Part shown: in pieces, positions 27,338-36,701 of the stretch
Numbering within the stretch: the stretch's first letter is position 1
Layout of the letters: each line of letters begins with the position of its first letter
Source: CAYQUC01 sp964420605
GTDB taxonomy: Bacteria > Pseudomonadota > Gammaproteobacteria > UBA6429 > Thiohalophilaceae
DNA length: 64,000 nt
Direction: 5' to 3'
NCBI GenBank assembly: GCA_964420605.1
Contig: CAYQUC010000008.1
Coordinates: 7,550 to 71,549 of the forward strand
The notes under the pieces: model-generated
Told to the model about the DNA's origin: nothing
Database searches by the model: none
What the model saw: only the letters and a program-made list of their open reading frames with translations
Position numbers and translations under genes: made by a program

Positions 27338-29743
27338 ATGGCTGACGATAATTACGATTCCTCCAGTATTAAAGTCCTTAAAGGATTAGATGCAGTTCGC
27401 AAGCGCCCAGGTATGTACATCGGTGATACTGATGATGGTACCGGTTTGCATCACATGGTGTTTGAGGTAGTTGATAACTCTATCGATGAAGCGCTCGCGG
27501 GTCATTGCTCGAGTATCGATATCAAAATTCATTCTGATGGCTGCATTACCGTTCAGGATAATGGTCGAGGAATTCCAACCGAACAGCATGAGGAAGGAAA
27601 ATCTGCAGCAGAAGTTATCATGACGGTACTACATGCCGGTGGTAAGTTTGATGATAACTCTTACAAAGTTTCAGGTGGATTACACGGTGTGGGTATTTCC
27701 GTGGTTAACGCCTTATCTGAACGATTAATTTTAACGATTCGTCGAGGCGGTAAAATTTATCAGCAAGAATATAATAATGGCGATCCAGAATCAGATTTAA
27801 AAGCTATTGGTGATACTGAAGATTCTGGTACCAAGGTAAAATTTTTACCAAGTAAAGTAATTTTTAAAGACACAACCTATCATTACGATATTCTGGCTAA
27901 ACGTTTACGCGAGTTATCATTCTTAAATTCGGGAGTTCGAATTACATTATCCGATGAGCGTGATGATAAGAAAGATGTTTTTGAATACGAAGGTGGTATT
28001 CGCGCTTTTGTCGAGCATTTAAATCGCAAGAAAACCCCACTGCATCCTGAAGTGTTTTATATCGATATGGAAAAAGACGGTATGCGGGTTGAAGTGGCCA
28101 TGCAATGGAACGACTCGTATCAGGAAAATATTTATTGTTTTACCAACAATATTCCTCAACGTGATGGTGGTTCACATCTTGCCGGATTTCGTGGCGCATT
28201 AACGCGAACCTTAAATAACTATATTGAAAAATCCGTTGTCGCTAAAAAAGCCAAAGTTAGTCCAACTGGTGATGATGCTCGAGAAGGCTTAACGGCTATT
28301 TTGTCAGTTAAAGTGCCAGACCCAAAATTTTCTTCTCAAACAAAAGACAAATTAGTGTCCTTGGAAGTTAAAGGTGCTGTTGAGTCGGTTGTTGGAGAAA
28401 AGTTTACAGATTACTTAGCTGAGTCACCACAAGATGCTAAAGCCATTGCGAATAAGATGGTTGAAGCCGCACGTGCTAGAGAAGCTGCGCGTAAGGCGCG
28501 TGAAATGACCCGTCGTAAAGGCGCGCTTGATGTTGCTGGTTTGCCTGGCAAATTAGCCGACTGTCAGGAAAAAGATCCCGCCTTGTCTGAATTATTCCTA
28601 GTCGAAGGGGACTCCGCTGGCGGTTCAGCCAAGCAAGGTCGTGATAGAAAGTACCAAGCTATTTTGCCGTTAAAAGGTAAAATCTTAAATGTTGAGAAAG
28701 CCCGTTTCGATAAAATGTTGTCTTCAGTCGAAGTCGGCACTCTTATTACGGCGTTAGGTTGCGGTATTGGCCGTGAAGAATTTAATCCAGATAAGTTACG
28801 CTATCACCGTATTATTATTATGACTGATGCGGATGTTGATGGCTCGCACATTCGTACTTTGCTGCTCACGTTTTTTTATCGTCAAATGCCTGAGATTGTC
28901 GAGCGTGGTCATATTTATATCGCACAACCACCGTTGTACAAAGTTAAGAAAGGCAAACAAGAACGCTACGTGAAGGATGATGCTGAATTAAACCAACACT
29001 TGTTACAACTAGCCATGGGTGGTGCCGAGTTATACGTAAATGATGCTGCACCTGCTTTGTCAGGCCCTGCCCTTGAAACTCTGGCGAATCAATTTGTTCA
29101 AGTCAAAGCGACTATTAAGCGTTTAGCACGTCGCTATAATGAGCGCATTTTAATGAAGTTATTAAACATGCCTAAACTGGATGCTGAAGCAAGTAAAGAT
29201 CAAATTAATATTTGGTTTTCAGATTTAGTTGAACAGCTTAATGCCACATCCATTAATGGTGAACAGTTTTCATTCCATGATGTAAAAGACGGTGATCAAA
29301 TTGATTGGAATGTCATTATGGTTATCGCTAGGCATGGAGTGAGTACTAACTTCGATTTTGGCAGTGATTTCTTTAATTCAGGTGAATATACTTCTATTCA
29401 AAATCTGTCTTTAGAATTGACGGGGTTGATAGAACCTACTGCCTACGTCAAACGTGGTGATAAAGAGACAGCAATTACCAGCTTTAAAGAAGCAATTGAG
29501 TGGTTGATTAAGGATGCAGCTAAAGGCCAGCATATCCAACGCTACAAAGGTCTTGGTGAAATGAATCCGGATCAACTTGCTGAAACCACCATGAGTTATG
29601 AAACACGTCATTTGTTACAGGTGAGGATTGAAGATGCTATCGCGGCTGATGAAGTCTTTACAACGTTAATGGGTGATCAAGTTGAGCCTCGCCGCGAGTT
29701 TATTGAGACTAATGCATTAAATGTTGCGAACCTTGATGTTTAA
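27338..29743 (+). CDS. gyrB: DNA gyrase subunit B
   Basis: This is the ATPase subunit of gyrase. The GHKL ATPase domain shows GLHHMVFEVVDNSIDEAL and GGLHGVGISVVNALS. The TOPRIM domain shows EGDSAGGSAKQGRDRKYQAI and the acidic motif DADVDGSHIRTLLLTFF. Length 801 with the gammaproteobacterial insertion in the TOPRIM domain is normal. The C-terminal RRxFIExNAL-type end is conserved (PRREFIETNALNVANLDV). Separated from recF by the repeat region, so probably transcribed from its own promoter. Confidence 0.98.
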   Translation: MADDNYDSSSIKVLKGLDAVRKRPGMYIGDTDDGTGLHHMVFEVVDNSIDEALAGHCSSIDIKIHSDGCITVQDNGRGIPTEQHEEGKSAAEVIMTVLHAGGKFDDNSYKVSGGLHGVGISVVNALSERLILTIRRGGKIYQQEYNNGDPESDLKAIGDTEDSGTKVKFLPSKVIFKDTTYHYDILAKRLRELSFLNSGVRITLSDERDDKKDVFEYEGGIRAFVEHLNRKKTPLHPEVFYIDMEKDGMRVEVAMQWNDSYQENIYCFTNNIPQRDGGSHLAGFRGALTRTLNNYIEKSVVAKKAKVSPTGDDAREGLTAILSVKVPDPKFSSQTKDKLVSLEVKGAVESVVGEKFTDYLAESPQDAKAIANKMVEAARAREAARKAREMTRRKGALDVAGLPGKLADCQEKDPALSELFLVEGDSAGGSAKQGRDRKYQAILPLKGKILNVEKARFDKMLSSVEVGTLITALGCGIGREEFNPDKLRYHRIIIMTDADVDGSHIRTLLLTFFYRQMPEIVERGHIYIAQPPLYKVKKGKQERYVKDDAELNQHLLQLAMGGAELYVNDAAPALSGPALETLANQFVQVKATIKRLARRYNERILMKLLNMPKLDAEASKDQINIWFSDLVEQLNATSINGEQFSFHDVKDGDQIDWNVIMVIARHGVSTNFDFGSDFFNSGEYTSIQNLSLELTGLIEPTAYVKRGDKETAITSFKEAIEWLIKDAAKGQHIQRYKGLGEMNPDQLAETTMSYETRHLLQVRIEDAIAADEVFTTLMGDQVEPRREFIETNALNVANLDV

Positions 29744-29745
29744 CT

Positions 29746-29790
29746 AAACTGTATCGCAAATATAATCAGTAAACTGCGTAATACGGTTTT
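29746..29790 (+). terminator. Putative terminator after gyrB
   Basis: Arms AAACTGTATCGCA and TGCGTAATACGGTTT pair over 13 bp with a two-base bulge and one G-T pair, and TTTT follows. It lies immediately after the gyrB stop and before the TSUP transporter gene. Confidence 0.55.
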
Positions 29791-29811
29791 GATCTCTAAT
29801 AAAAAAACTAA

Positions 29812-30579
29812 ATGGACAGCCTGCCCGACATTACTTCTATTTGGTTTTTAATTTTTATAGTGACCGCTTTTGTTGCAGGTTATGTTGATGCAATTGCTGG
29901 TGGCGGCGGTATGATTCAAATTCCAATATTGTTACTCAGTGGCCTACCACCGGTATTTGCCTTAGCCAGTAATAAAATTATTTCAATGTTTGGTACCCTG
30001 GTCGCAATACTGCGTTATCACAAACATAATAAAATTATTTGGCGCGTGGTTTTTATTGCAGTAATACCGTGTTTGATTGCATCGTATTTCGGCGGTCTGG
30101 CTGCATTGCGTACCCCAACTTGGATTTTGGAATGGTTAATTATAGGCTGTATTCCAATCGCATTATTTTTTACCTTACGCACTAAAACAGAATCAAAATT
30201 GCCTGAAATGGAAACTGGTATCGTCCGAACTATTTCATCTACTGCACCACTGGGATTTTATGATGGTATTTTAGGACCCGGTACTGGGAGTTACCTAACA
30301 ATCATAATGCATCGGTATTTAAATATTGATTATTTACATGCCACTGCAATCACCAAACCCCTTAATTTAAGCACTAATATAGGTGCGGCTATTGCTTTTT
30401 TAATAGCCGGTAAAGTTGTTTGGTTAGTTGCAATTCCAATGTTAATTGCAAATGCGCTTGGTGCTTGGATTGGAGCGCACTTTGCCTTAAAAGGTGGACA
30501 GAAATTTATTCGGAAAATTTTAATTTTTGTTTTATTTTTTATGTTGATAGCAAACATAATTAAAATGATGAATTTATAA
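29812..30579 (+). CDS. TauE/SafE (TSUP) family membrane transporter
   Basis: The 255-residue protein has about seven to eight hydrophobic segments. The family motif FVAGYVDAIAGGGGMIQIPILLLSG is at the N-terminus, and the repeat half carries GFYDGILGPGTGSYLTI. TSUP proteins are thought to export or import sulfur-containing or other organic anions across the inner membrane. The substrate is unknown. Start ATG follows TAATAAAAAAACTAA with no strong ribosome site. It sits in the segment between gyrB and plsC, which in Pseudomonas are neighbours. Confidence 0.9.
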   Translation: MDSLPDITSIWFLIFIVTAFVAGYVDAIAGGGGMIQIPILLLSGLPPVFALASNKIISMFGTLVAILRYHKHNKIIWRVVFIAVIPCLIASYFGGLAALRTPTWILEWLIIGCIPIALFFTLRTKTESKLPEMETGIVRTISSTAPLGFYDGILGPGTGSYLTIIMHRYLNIDYLHATAITKPLNLSTNIGAAIAFLIAGKVVWLVAIPMLIANALGAWIGAHFALKGGQKFIRKILIFVLFFMLIANIIKMMNL

Positions 30580-30581
30580 TA

Positions 30582-30890
30582 ATGCAGGAAATAGTACTGC
30601 AATATTTTAACAAAATAATCAATGCTGATACCAAGGTTATAAATTCAATTATAACGTTTCAAGGTGAATTATTTTTAGAACAAAACAATCAAGTTTTTAT
30701 TTTCAGCCTACCCGCGTTACATCAAATTTTATCCAATGAGCTGCAATTGAGTTATTTGCAATTTAGACAATTATTATATCAAGGAACGTTTAATCACGAT
30801 CTAGGACACTATGGCGCAAAGATTGAAATTCACCAAGCTCAACAAAATATTAATAACAGCTTATATAAGTTAGTTTTAATCGATAAATAA
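30582..30890 (+). CDS. Small protein of unknown function downstream of the TSUP gene
   Basis: The 102-residue product begins 2 bp after the TSUP stop and is surely co-transcribed. It has no signal peptide or membrane segment. It is rich in Gln, Asn, Ile and Leu and looks soluble, with predicted helices and a short beta region (VINSIITFQGELFLEQNNQVFIF shown only as its position, residues about 19-41). I recognise no domain. Tight coupling suggests a role with the transporter, but this is inference. Confidence 0.65.
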   Translation: MQEIVLQYFNKIINADTKVINSIITFQGELFLEQNNQVFIFSLPALHQILSNELQLSYLQFRQLLYQGTFNHDLGHYGAKIEIHQAQQNINNSLYKLVLIDK

Positions 30891-30936
30891 TTATTAACCC
30901 CCGATTTGTCTGAATAACTGTTAGGCTAATAAAATC

Positions 30937-31557
30937 ATGAGTATCATTGAGATAATTACACTATTCAGTATTATGGTTGCACTTGCTGCTTTACCAAGTG
31001 CAAGTGTTGCTTTAGTCATTACACGGTCAGCCACATTGGGTATAGCCAATGGAATTGCTGTAACTGCCGGAATCATTTTGGGAGATTTAGTTTTTATTTT
31101 ACTTGCCATTTTTGGCTTAACAGTTGTAGCCGAAACAATGGGAAACCTGTTTATGGTTGTAAAATATCTTGGAGCCACATATCTGCTTTGGTTGGGATAT
31201 ACATTAATAACATCAAAAAGCATGAGCAAAATAACAATCGATAAAACAATGAAAAAACAAAATCTTGCTACGAGCTTTCTTGCAGGCTTTATTGTTACAC
31301 TGGGAGACATTAAGGCAATTATTTTTTACGCAAGTTTATTACCGGTATTTATTAACCTTTCTATATTCCAAGTATCAGATGTTCTAGTTATAATATCTGT
31401 AATGGTTATCAGCCTTGGTAGTGTAAAACTTGTCTATGCGTTTTTGGCAGCTAAAATAGTTTCCGTTGCGAGTAATAGTAAATTTGGTCAGGTAGCCAGA
31501 AAAACAGCAGGTGGTTTCATGCTTGGTGCAGGTGGTTATTTAATTGTCAAAGCCTAA
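30937..31557 (+). CDS. LysE/RhtB family amino-acid exporter
   Basis: This inner-membrane protein of 206 residues and about six membrane segments belongs to the LysE/RhtB translocators. The N-terminal pattern LAALPSASVALVITRSATLGIANGIAVTAGIILGDLVF (residues about 16-53) contains the family's Gly-rich helix pair, and YLGATYLLWLGYTLI follows. The substrate is an amino acid or similar metabolite. It lies 46 bp downstream of the small unknown gene on the same strand. Confidence 0.88.
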   Translation: MSIIEIITLFSIMVALAALPSASVALVITRSATLGIANGIAVTAGIILGDLVFILLAIFGLTVVAETMGNLFMVVKYLGATYLLWLGYTLITSKSMSKITIDKTMKKQNLATSFLAGFIVTLGDIKAIIFYASLLPVFINLSIFQVSDVLVIISVMVISLGSVKLVYAFLAAKIVSVASNSKFGQVARKTAGGFMLGAGGYLIVKA

Positions 31558-31588
31558 CCTATAAAGCTAAGTTGGAGGAGAAGGCTCA

Positions 31589-31633
31589 ATGAGTATCAAA
31601 CGCATAAACATGGACGTTATATTTAAATACTAG
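31589..31633 (+). CDS. Possible 14-codon leader ORF
   Basis: MSIKRINMDVIFKY begins after a strong ribosome site (GGAGGAGAAGG) and ends 13 bp before the next gene's start. It could be a leader peptide, a real microprotein or the remnant of a lost gene. Only the ribosome site and the frame support it. Confidence 0.3.
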   Translation: MSIKRINMDVIFKY

Positions 31634-31646
31634 AAAGGAGATAAGA

Positions 31647-32576
31647 ATGAATAAAGTGAACTTGTTTAAATTTATTATTAGTGCAAATTTAATTCTATTT
31701 TATAATATTGCATTTTCTGCATTAGAAAATAGTGATAATTTATTTAATAATGAAGTTACTTCTTTATATAGTTTTAGCCCGCATACTCTTTCACAAAAAG
31801 AAATAGAAAAAAAATCCAAGCTACTCGATATATTCTGGAAAAAGATCAGTAATGATCCTAATAAATATAAACAATTATTACGGAACGAATTAAAGCTCAA
31901 TAGTCATTCGCCCTATTTTTTTTATGACGGAAGTAAATTACTACTATCTATTAGCAATGAAAAAGAGGATAAAATCCTTGTACTTAAAGCATTTCAAAAA
32001 TCTGATTTAAAAGATATTCAAAATACGGATTATTTGCTAACTGTTTCTAAACTTGGCATCGAAGGGTTTAATACCACTGACGTAGCATTCCATATATTAT
32101 CAACGCCTAATTTCAAAGCCTTCATTGGTCAACATGCATTAATAGTTGGTCAGGATTATTCGTTTATTTCTATGCTTATGCCAATAAACCAAGATTTCTA
32201 TGTCGATAAGGCACTAAAAAGAATAAAAATTGAACAGGATGTCACTGCTCAACGATCTTTACTTAAACTACTCTGGTATTCGGATACACCTGAAGCGATT
32301 AAGTTTCTCGCTACAGTATCTAGTAATACTAAATACAATAAGAAAATAAGAGCATTTGCAGAGAAATTAGCTGATGAGAGTGAGCTTAAAGAAACAGTAG
32401 CAAAAGAAAAACTAAATAAACTTCATAAAGCTTTAGGGCTGAATGCTAATTCTACATATAGTCAGCTAAAAGCATTACGCAAAAAACGTTTCAACAGAAT
32501 AAGCGATGAGTCTCTAACAGAATTAGATCAGTTAACTTTTTTAATGAAAAGACAACGATTATTAGAAAAACTCTAA
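31647..32576 (+). CDS. Secreted protein of unknown function
   Basis: The 309-residue product has a signal peptide (about residues 1-25, ending near IAFSA) and the start has an excellent ribosome site (AAAGGAGATAAG). The mature part is almost wholly alpha-helical and Lys/Leu-rich. The middle (about 170-260) may be HEAT-like (IEQDVTAQRSLLKLLWYSDT, then PEAIKFLATVSSNTKYNKKI), where pairs of helices repeat. I do not recognise the family. It is probably periplasmic. Base composition is even more AT-rich than the flanks. Confidence 0.65.
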   Translation: MNKVNLFKFIISANLILFYNIAFSALENSDNLFNNEVTSLYSFSPHTLSQKEIEKKSKLLDIFWKKISNDPNKYKQLLRNELKLNSHSPYFFYDGSKLLLSISNEKEDKILVLKAFQKSDLKDIQNTDYLLTVSKLGIEGFNTTDVAFHILSTPNFKAFIGQHALIVGQDYSFISMLMPINQDFYVDKALKRIKIEQDVTAQRSLLKLLWYSDTPEAIKFLATVSSNTKYNKKIRAFAEKLADESELKETVAKEKLNKLHKALGLNANSTYSQLKALRKKRFNRISDESLTELDQLTFLMKRQRLLEKL

Positions 32577-32960
32577 TAGCTTCCAGCGGACAATTTAAAG
32601 CGGCATTTGTTTTACTTGTGTAAAAATGCGCTATTTTAAATTTGTGGCTAATAAGCAAAACGTTATATTCTTTACAGATCAATCGACGATTAAGTCAAAG
32701 TGTACATAAAATAAATTCATACAAAAAAATCCTATATATTCCCTACTAAAGTGGTTTTTATGTATAGTGTCACTTAAGCTTTTAAAGTTAGATGGTTTAT
32801 TATGTAAAATATCTATATTAAACAGTGACTTATAATGAATAGACTATAATTTATGAGTAACCGTGGCTAATTTCAACTATATTTAAAGCAACAGAGTTAA
32901 TATGCTTTTATAATAATAATTAAGATTAAACAGTGTTGATTTAGCTATAAGGGAGTATTT
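32577..32960. other. AT-rich intergenic stretch, nothing recognised
   Basis: This 384-bp gap has no credible ORF, tRNA or strong hairpin. It must hold the promoter of the PilJ-like gene, whose GTG start follows AAGGGAGTATTT. Confidence 0.6.
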
Positions 32961-33884
32961 GTGTCAGAGCAATATGAACAAGCCGTATTAGAACGAAATA
33001 GTTATGGTAGCTCTAATTCGAGCTGGATTTTTTTAGCAGTCATTTTTGTTTTAGCGCTTATTATAATTTTTTTAAGTTTATCGAAATTGGAAACTAATTC
33101 TAATCAGAATGCTTTGATTATTGAATTTCAAAAAACGCTGTTCGAGCAAACAAATGGTTTGAATGATTTAACGGCTTATCTCAGTAATAATGATGAAAAA
33201 AATAAACATTATTTTACTAGGATTAAAAAATACTCAAATGAAATTTATCATCGATTTATTATCATCTCAGAGTTTATCGTTGACAATGGTTTGCTTGTTG
33301 ATCAAAAAAAATTCTCTAGAGCAGAAAAAAACTATCGCAAACCCTTGGATGCAATATTAGAACAACGTGAGAAACTAATACAATTTTATAAGGCTCTGGG
33401 TAAAGTACAACAAACTTTGCCAAGGCTTCTGGCTTTAAACTCTGAGGTTACCGAACTTTTAATTCAAGACAATACTTCTGAAAATCATACCTACTTTATT
33501 ACTAGGCAATTATTTTTAATCGAAAGAGTCAGTAATAGCGTCCAAATTTTAATGGATAATGTTACTGGTTCGGCTAAGGTAATTGCCGCCGCTGATCGTA
33601 TTGGACGCGATATGGCACTTATTATGCGTGTGTACAAAGGCTTGTTAGATGGTGATTACCGAATGAATGTTGCAAAAATTAAGAATTTGAAAGTGCGCGC
33701 TCAATTACAAAAAATAGCTAAAACTAACGTCCCATTATCCAAGGAAATTGGTATTGTGTTACAGCTCGGTATCGAAGTTTTTCAATTTTCTGATCGGCGC
33801 TTTGAGCTTGAACAGCAATCGAAAAAATTACAAAAAAATTATCAAACGTTATTTTTTGATCCAAATGATACGCAAGAAGGTTAG
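32961..33884 (+). CDS. Membrane-anchored PilJ/NarX-like sensor region without output domain
   Basis: The start is GTG with a good AAGGGAG site. One membrane helix lies at about residues 20-40, then the rest is helical and periplasmic. Residues about 160-260 resemble the type IV pili methyl-accepting (PilJ N-terminal) sensor: ALNSEVTELLIQ, RQLFLIERVSNSVQILMDN, and ADRIGRDMALIMRVYKGLLDG. PilJ proper continues into a second helix, HAMP and methyl-accepting domain; none is present and the gene ends cleanly. It is either a stand-alone ligand-binding partner or a truncated receptor. No pil-chp genes are nearby. Confidence 0.65.
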   Translation: MSEQYEQAVLERNSYGSSNSSWIFLAVIFVLALIIIFLSLSKLETNSNQNALIIEFQKTLFEQTNGLNDLTAYLSNNDEKNKHYFTRIKKYSNEIYHRFIIISEFIVDNGLLVDQKKFSRAEKNYRKPLDAILEQREKLIQFYKALGKVQQTLPRLLALNSEVTELLIQDNTSENHTYFITRQLFLIERVSNSVQILMDNVTGSAKVIAAADRIGRDMALIMRVYKGLLDGDYRMNVAKIKNLKVRAQLQKIAKTNVPLSKEIGIVLQLGIEVFQFSDRRFELEQQSKKLQKNYQTLFFDPNDTQEG

Positions 33885-33920
33885 GTATTTTATAATCTTG
33901 TATTAGCTTTGTTTGATAAG

Positions 33921-34400
33921 CTAAGTTAATTGTTTACGCATTAAGTAATTATCTAATGTTTGTCCGCGAACCGATAGTGTTTGTTGCTGAACTACCGAAA
34001 ATCCGTGAGCAAGATAAAAGGCTTTAGCGGTGATACTGACTTCTGAATGTAATGTGGTTATCGCCATTTCATTGGCTTCTGACTGAATTCTATTCATCAG
34101 TAATGTCCCTATACCCTGTCTTAACCATTGATGATGACAAAAAAAATGATCGATTAGGCCATTTTTTTGTAAGTCAGCATAAGCAATAATTTTTTCGTGA
34201 TTGACTACAACAAATGGATTTATATCACGAATTTTTTTTAGCCATATTTCAGAATTAAAATTCTCAGGAGCCCATGCATTTATTTGTTGTTGGTTATAAT
34301 CAAGCGCATTTATTTGATGAATGGTGTGGTAAAAAATGGTCCAGAGTGCGTGTTCTTCACCAGGTTTGTATTTTCTTATTTGCACCATTGCTGTATCCAT
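33921..34400 (-). CDS. GNAT family N-acetyltransferase
   Basis: The 159-residue protein has the acetyl-CoA-binding motif of the family: HHQWLRQGIGTLLMNRIQSEA (about residues 88-108, Q/RxxGxG/A form RQGIGT), followed by AKAFYLAHGFSVVQQQ. It resembles the YafP/ElaA-size acetyltransferases of small molecules or peptides. A start four codons in (MVQIRK) is equally possible. The substrate is unknown. It is convergent with the PilJ-like gene. Confidence 0.85.
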   Translation of the reverse strand: MDTAMVQIRKYKPGEEHALWTIFYHTIHQINALDYNQQQINAWAPENFNSEIWLKKIRDINPFVVVNHEKIIAYADLQKNGLIDHFFCHHQWLRQGIGTLLMNRIQSEANEMAITTLHSEVSITAKAFYLAHGFSVVQQQTLSVRGQTLDNYLMRKQLT

Positions 34401-34523
34401 AATCGTAATAAATAAGCTGAGTTGTAAAATACTAATTTGTTTAGTTTAAAAACGAATATGTTCAAAATTAACACTACTAATAATAGTAGTAAAGTATTTT
34501 ACTTGAGCTTAGATAAATTTAAA

Positions 34524-35201
34524 CTAAACTTTTTCTTTGGATAATTGGTATACGCGATACGCGAATATAGTAAAAATTATTGTTACTATGTCAAAAACAA
34601 CACTGATAAAAATGCTCAGCAGACTCATTTCATTATCGTCGATTTCAAGAAATTCATTTATCATTAAAAATGGAGCGTAGGTAAAAATACCAAGCATTAA
34701 AAAGCCCGTTAGGAGAATGAGAAAATAGTCTTTGGTTGCATTAACACTGGATTTTATTGCATCCATTGGTGATTGCTTTTCGAGTATTAAATAAAATTCA
34801 GCAAATGAAAATCGAATAAAGAGTATGACACCCGGAATAATAAAAACCAGCAATCCTGTTAACACGAATAAATTCAATATCAAGCTCATTAATAGATAGG
34901 TTGGCCAATACTTGATGCTAATTAACCACGCCTCTAGTGTTGTTATGGTTTGAGCGGAAATAACGGCGGCAAGATAAAATACGATTGCAACACTGTAAAA
35001 AGGCTGGACGAGTAAATGAATGAATAATAATGGTATGGTGTCGTTAAGTAGAAGTTTGTCATCAACATAATTGGCAACATAGAAGGCATCAAATACTTCT
35101 AAAGCAAGAACAAAGGGTAAAACTATACTGATTAAAGGCAGTAAGTGATTCTTGAACAGGAATAAACTGTCCCAGATTGATTTCATGAGTATATTATACA
35201 T
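34524..35201 (-). CDS. Multi-pass inner-membrane protein of unknown function
   Basis: The 225-residue product has about six hydrophobic segments, for example LPLISIVLPFVLALEVF, LLMSLILNLFVLTGLLVFIIPG and IFISVVFDIVTIIFTIFAY. The pattern GVILFIRFSFAEFYLILEKQ SPMDAIKSS, with a conserved-looking SPMDAIKSSV loop, resembles the YciC/glycerophosphodiesterase-type membrane domain that carries an AI-S motif. Start could be the ATG at 35183. It stands alone; function is unknown. Confidence 0.6.
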   Translation of the reverse strand: MYNILMKSIWDSLFLFKNHLLPLISIVLPFVLALEVFDAFYVANYVDDKLLLNDTIPLLFIHLLVQPFYSVAIVFYLAAVISAQTITTLEAWLISIKYWPTYLLMSLILNLFVLTGLLVFIIPGVILFIRFSFAEFYLILEKQSPMDAIKSSVNATKDYFLILLTGFLMLGIFTYAPFLMINEFLEIDDNEMSLLSIFISVVFDIVTIIFTIFAYRVYQLSKEKV

Positions 35202-35408
35202 GCTGTTGATTTTATTTAAGTTTTAGATAGTTAGTAAGTGTTTACTATTAAGTTGGTATTTAATTCATGTATATTATAAAATTGATTCTTTAAAATTAGT
35301 TTAGCAATGTACTGCGTTAATAATACCAGTTTAATCTGATTTTTGCTGATTGGAACAGTCAAAAAATGCGAGCTTGTCTGAATGACGGTTTATATTATTT
35401 TCATAAAG

Positions 35409-36113
35409 CTACAGTATTTTAGCTTTGGCAGATTCGATCCAATGCTCAGTACGGGTTGCAATTTGTTCGGTTGTTAAGGATTCAGTTATTATTTTTTCTC
35501 CTATAATGACCTTGATGGTCCCGGGTTTTTTTATAAAACCTTTTTTTGGCCAGTACTTACCGGCATTATGTGCCATCGGTATAACATTAAAACCACTGGA
35601 ACTCGCTAGAATCGCCCCACCTTTTTTATAACGACCCTTTTTGCCGTAGCTTGTTCGAGTACCCTCTGGAAAAATGACAACCCAAATCCCCGATTTAAGA
35701 CGAGCGCTTCCCTGCTCCACGACTTGTTGTACCGCATTACGGCCAGACTTTCGATTGATTGCAATGGGTTTTAATAAGGCCAATGCCCATCCAAAAAATG
35801 GCACCCATAATAATTCACGTTTTACAACAAAACACAGATGAGGAAAAATAGCCTGGACAATTAAAGTCTCCCAGGTCGATTGATGGTTCGACATGATAAC
35901 GCAAGGTTCAATTCCAATATTTTCACGCCCGCTAACCTCATAATGAATGCCACAAATGTATTTTAAAGCCAGTAAATTTAATAAGGCATAAAAACGTATG
36001 GCGTAATAACGTTTTTTAATGGGTAGTGGCGCGACGATTACCCCAACTACGGCAACCATCACAGTTAGAAAAAGCATGATAATACTAAATAGAAGAGAGC
36101 GAAGAAATAACAT
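35409..36113 (-). CDS. plsC: 1-acyl-sn-glycerol-3-phosphate acyltransferase
   Basis: This membrane enzyme makes phosphatidic acid from lysophosphatidic acid. The catalytic motif NHQSTWE lies at residues 76-82 (His77, then Glu instead of the more common Asp, a variant usual in this subgroup). The substrate motif FPEGTR follows at about 155. Two N-terminal hydrophobic segments anchor it. It corresponds to lptA of the Pseudomonas oriC region and lies 15 bp from gmhB in one operon. Confidence 0.93.
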   Translation of the reverse strand: MLFLRSLLFSIIMLFLTVMVAVVGVIVAPLPIKKRYYAIRFYALLNLLALKYICGIHYEVSGRENIGIEPCVIMSNHQSTWETLIVQAIFPHLCFVVKRELLWVPFFGWALALLKPIAINRKSGRNAVQQVVEQGSARLKSGIWVVIFPEGTRTSYGKKGRYKKGGAILASSSGFNVIPMAHNAGKYWPKKGFIKKPGTIKVIIGEKIITESLTTEQIATRTEHWIESAKAKIL

Positions 36114-36128
36114 AGGTCTTTATGTAGT

Positions 36129-36674
36129 TTAATAAGTATTTAATAAATGGTTAACGACATCATTTAAATCAAGATATATTGGTATATTGTCTAATTCATT
36201 TTGAGTCGCGTTTTGAATTGTGAGCTCACCCTTTCCTGTTTTTACAAGGTAAGGTGATGCACCAGCAGTACGTGCTGCGTTAATGTCGGTTAGTGAGTCA
36301 CCTATAAATGGAATATTTGTTAACGTTATATCATAACGACTGGCTATATCATCTAACATTCCAGTTTTAGGTTTGCGGCAGTCGCAATTATCATCAGGCC
36401 CATGAGGACAAAAAAATATTGCTTCAATTTTACCGCCGTGCACGCTAAGTAAACGGTGCATTTTTGAGTGTATGGCATTTAATGTATCTAAATCATAATA
36501 ACCACGTGCGATACCCGATTGATTGGTTGCGATTACGATCTTAAAATCGGCATGGTATAAACGTGTGATGGCATCAAAACTACCTGCTATTGGGATAAAT
36601 TCATCGGGGGATTTTATGTAGTCATCCGAATCTTCGTTTATAACACCGTCACGATCTAAGATAATTAGTTTCAT
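36129..36674 (-). CDS. gmhB: D-glycero-beta-D-manno-heptose 1,7-bisphosphate 7-phosphatase
   Basis: This HAD phosphatase acts in ADP-heptose synthesis for LPS. The HAD nucleophile motif is LDRDGV (Asp7 and Asp9). The zinc site pattern CPH...CDC (in FCPHGPDDNCDCRKPK) and the GDSLTDINAARTAG motif are intact. At 181 residues it is normal in size. It shows that the cell makes heptose-containing LPS. Between the mazG-like gene and plsC. Confidence 0.93.
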   Translation of the reverse strand: MKLIILDRDGVINEDSDDYIKSPDEFIPIAGSFDAITRLYHADFKIVIATNQSGIARGYYDLDTLNAIHSKMHRLLSVHGGKIEAIFFCPHGPDDNCDCRKPKTGMLDDIASRYDITLTNIPFIGDSLTDINAARTAGASPYLVKTGKGELTIQNATQNELDNIPIYLDLNDVVNHLLNTY

Positions 36675-36701
36675 AATAATTTTAGATTTAAGTTACATTA
36701 T

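Noticed and set aside
33903..33924. TTAGCTT/AAGCTAA hairpin as terminator
   Set aside because: It runs into the stop of the convergent acetyltransferase and has no U-tract; may be chance.
29812..35201. Genomic island with mobile element between gyrB and plsC
   Set aside because: The genes are extra compared with the Pseudomonas order, but I saw no integrase, transposase, tRNA or terminal repeats.
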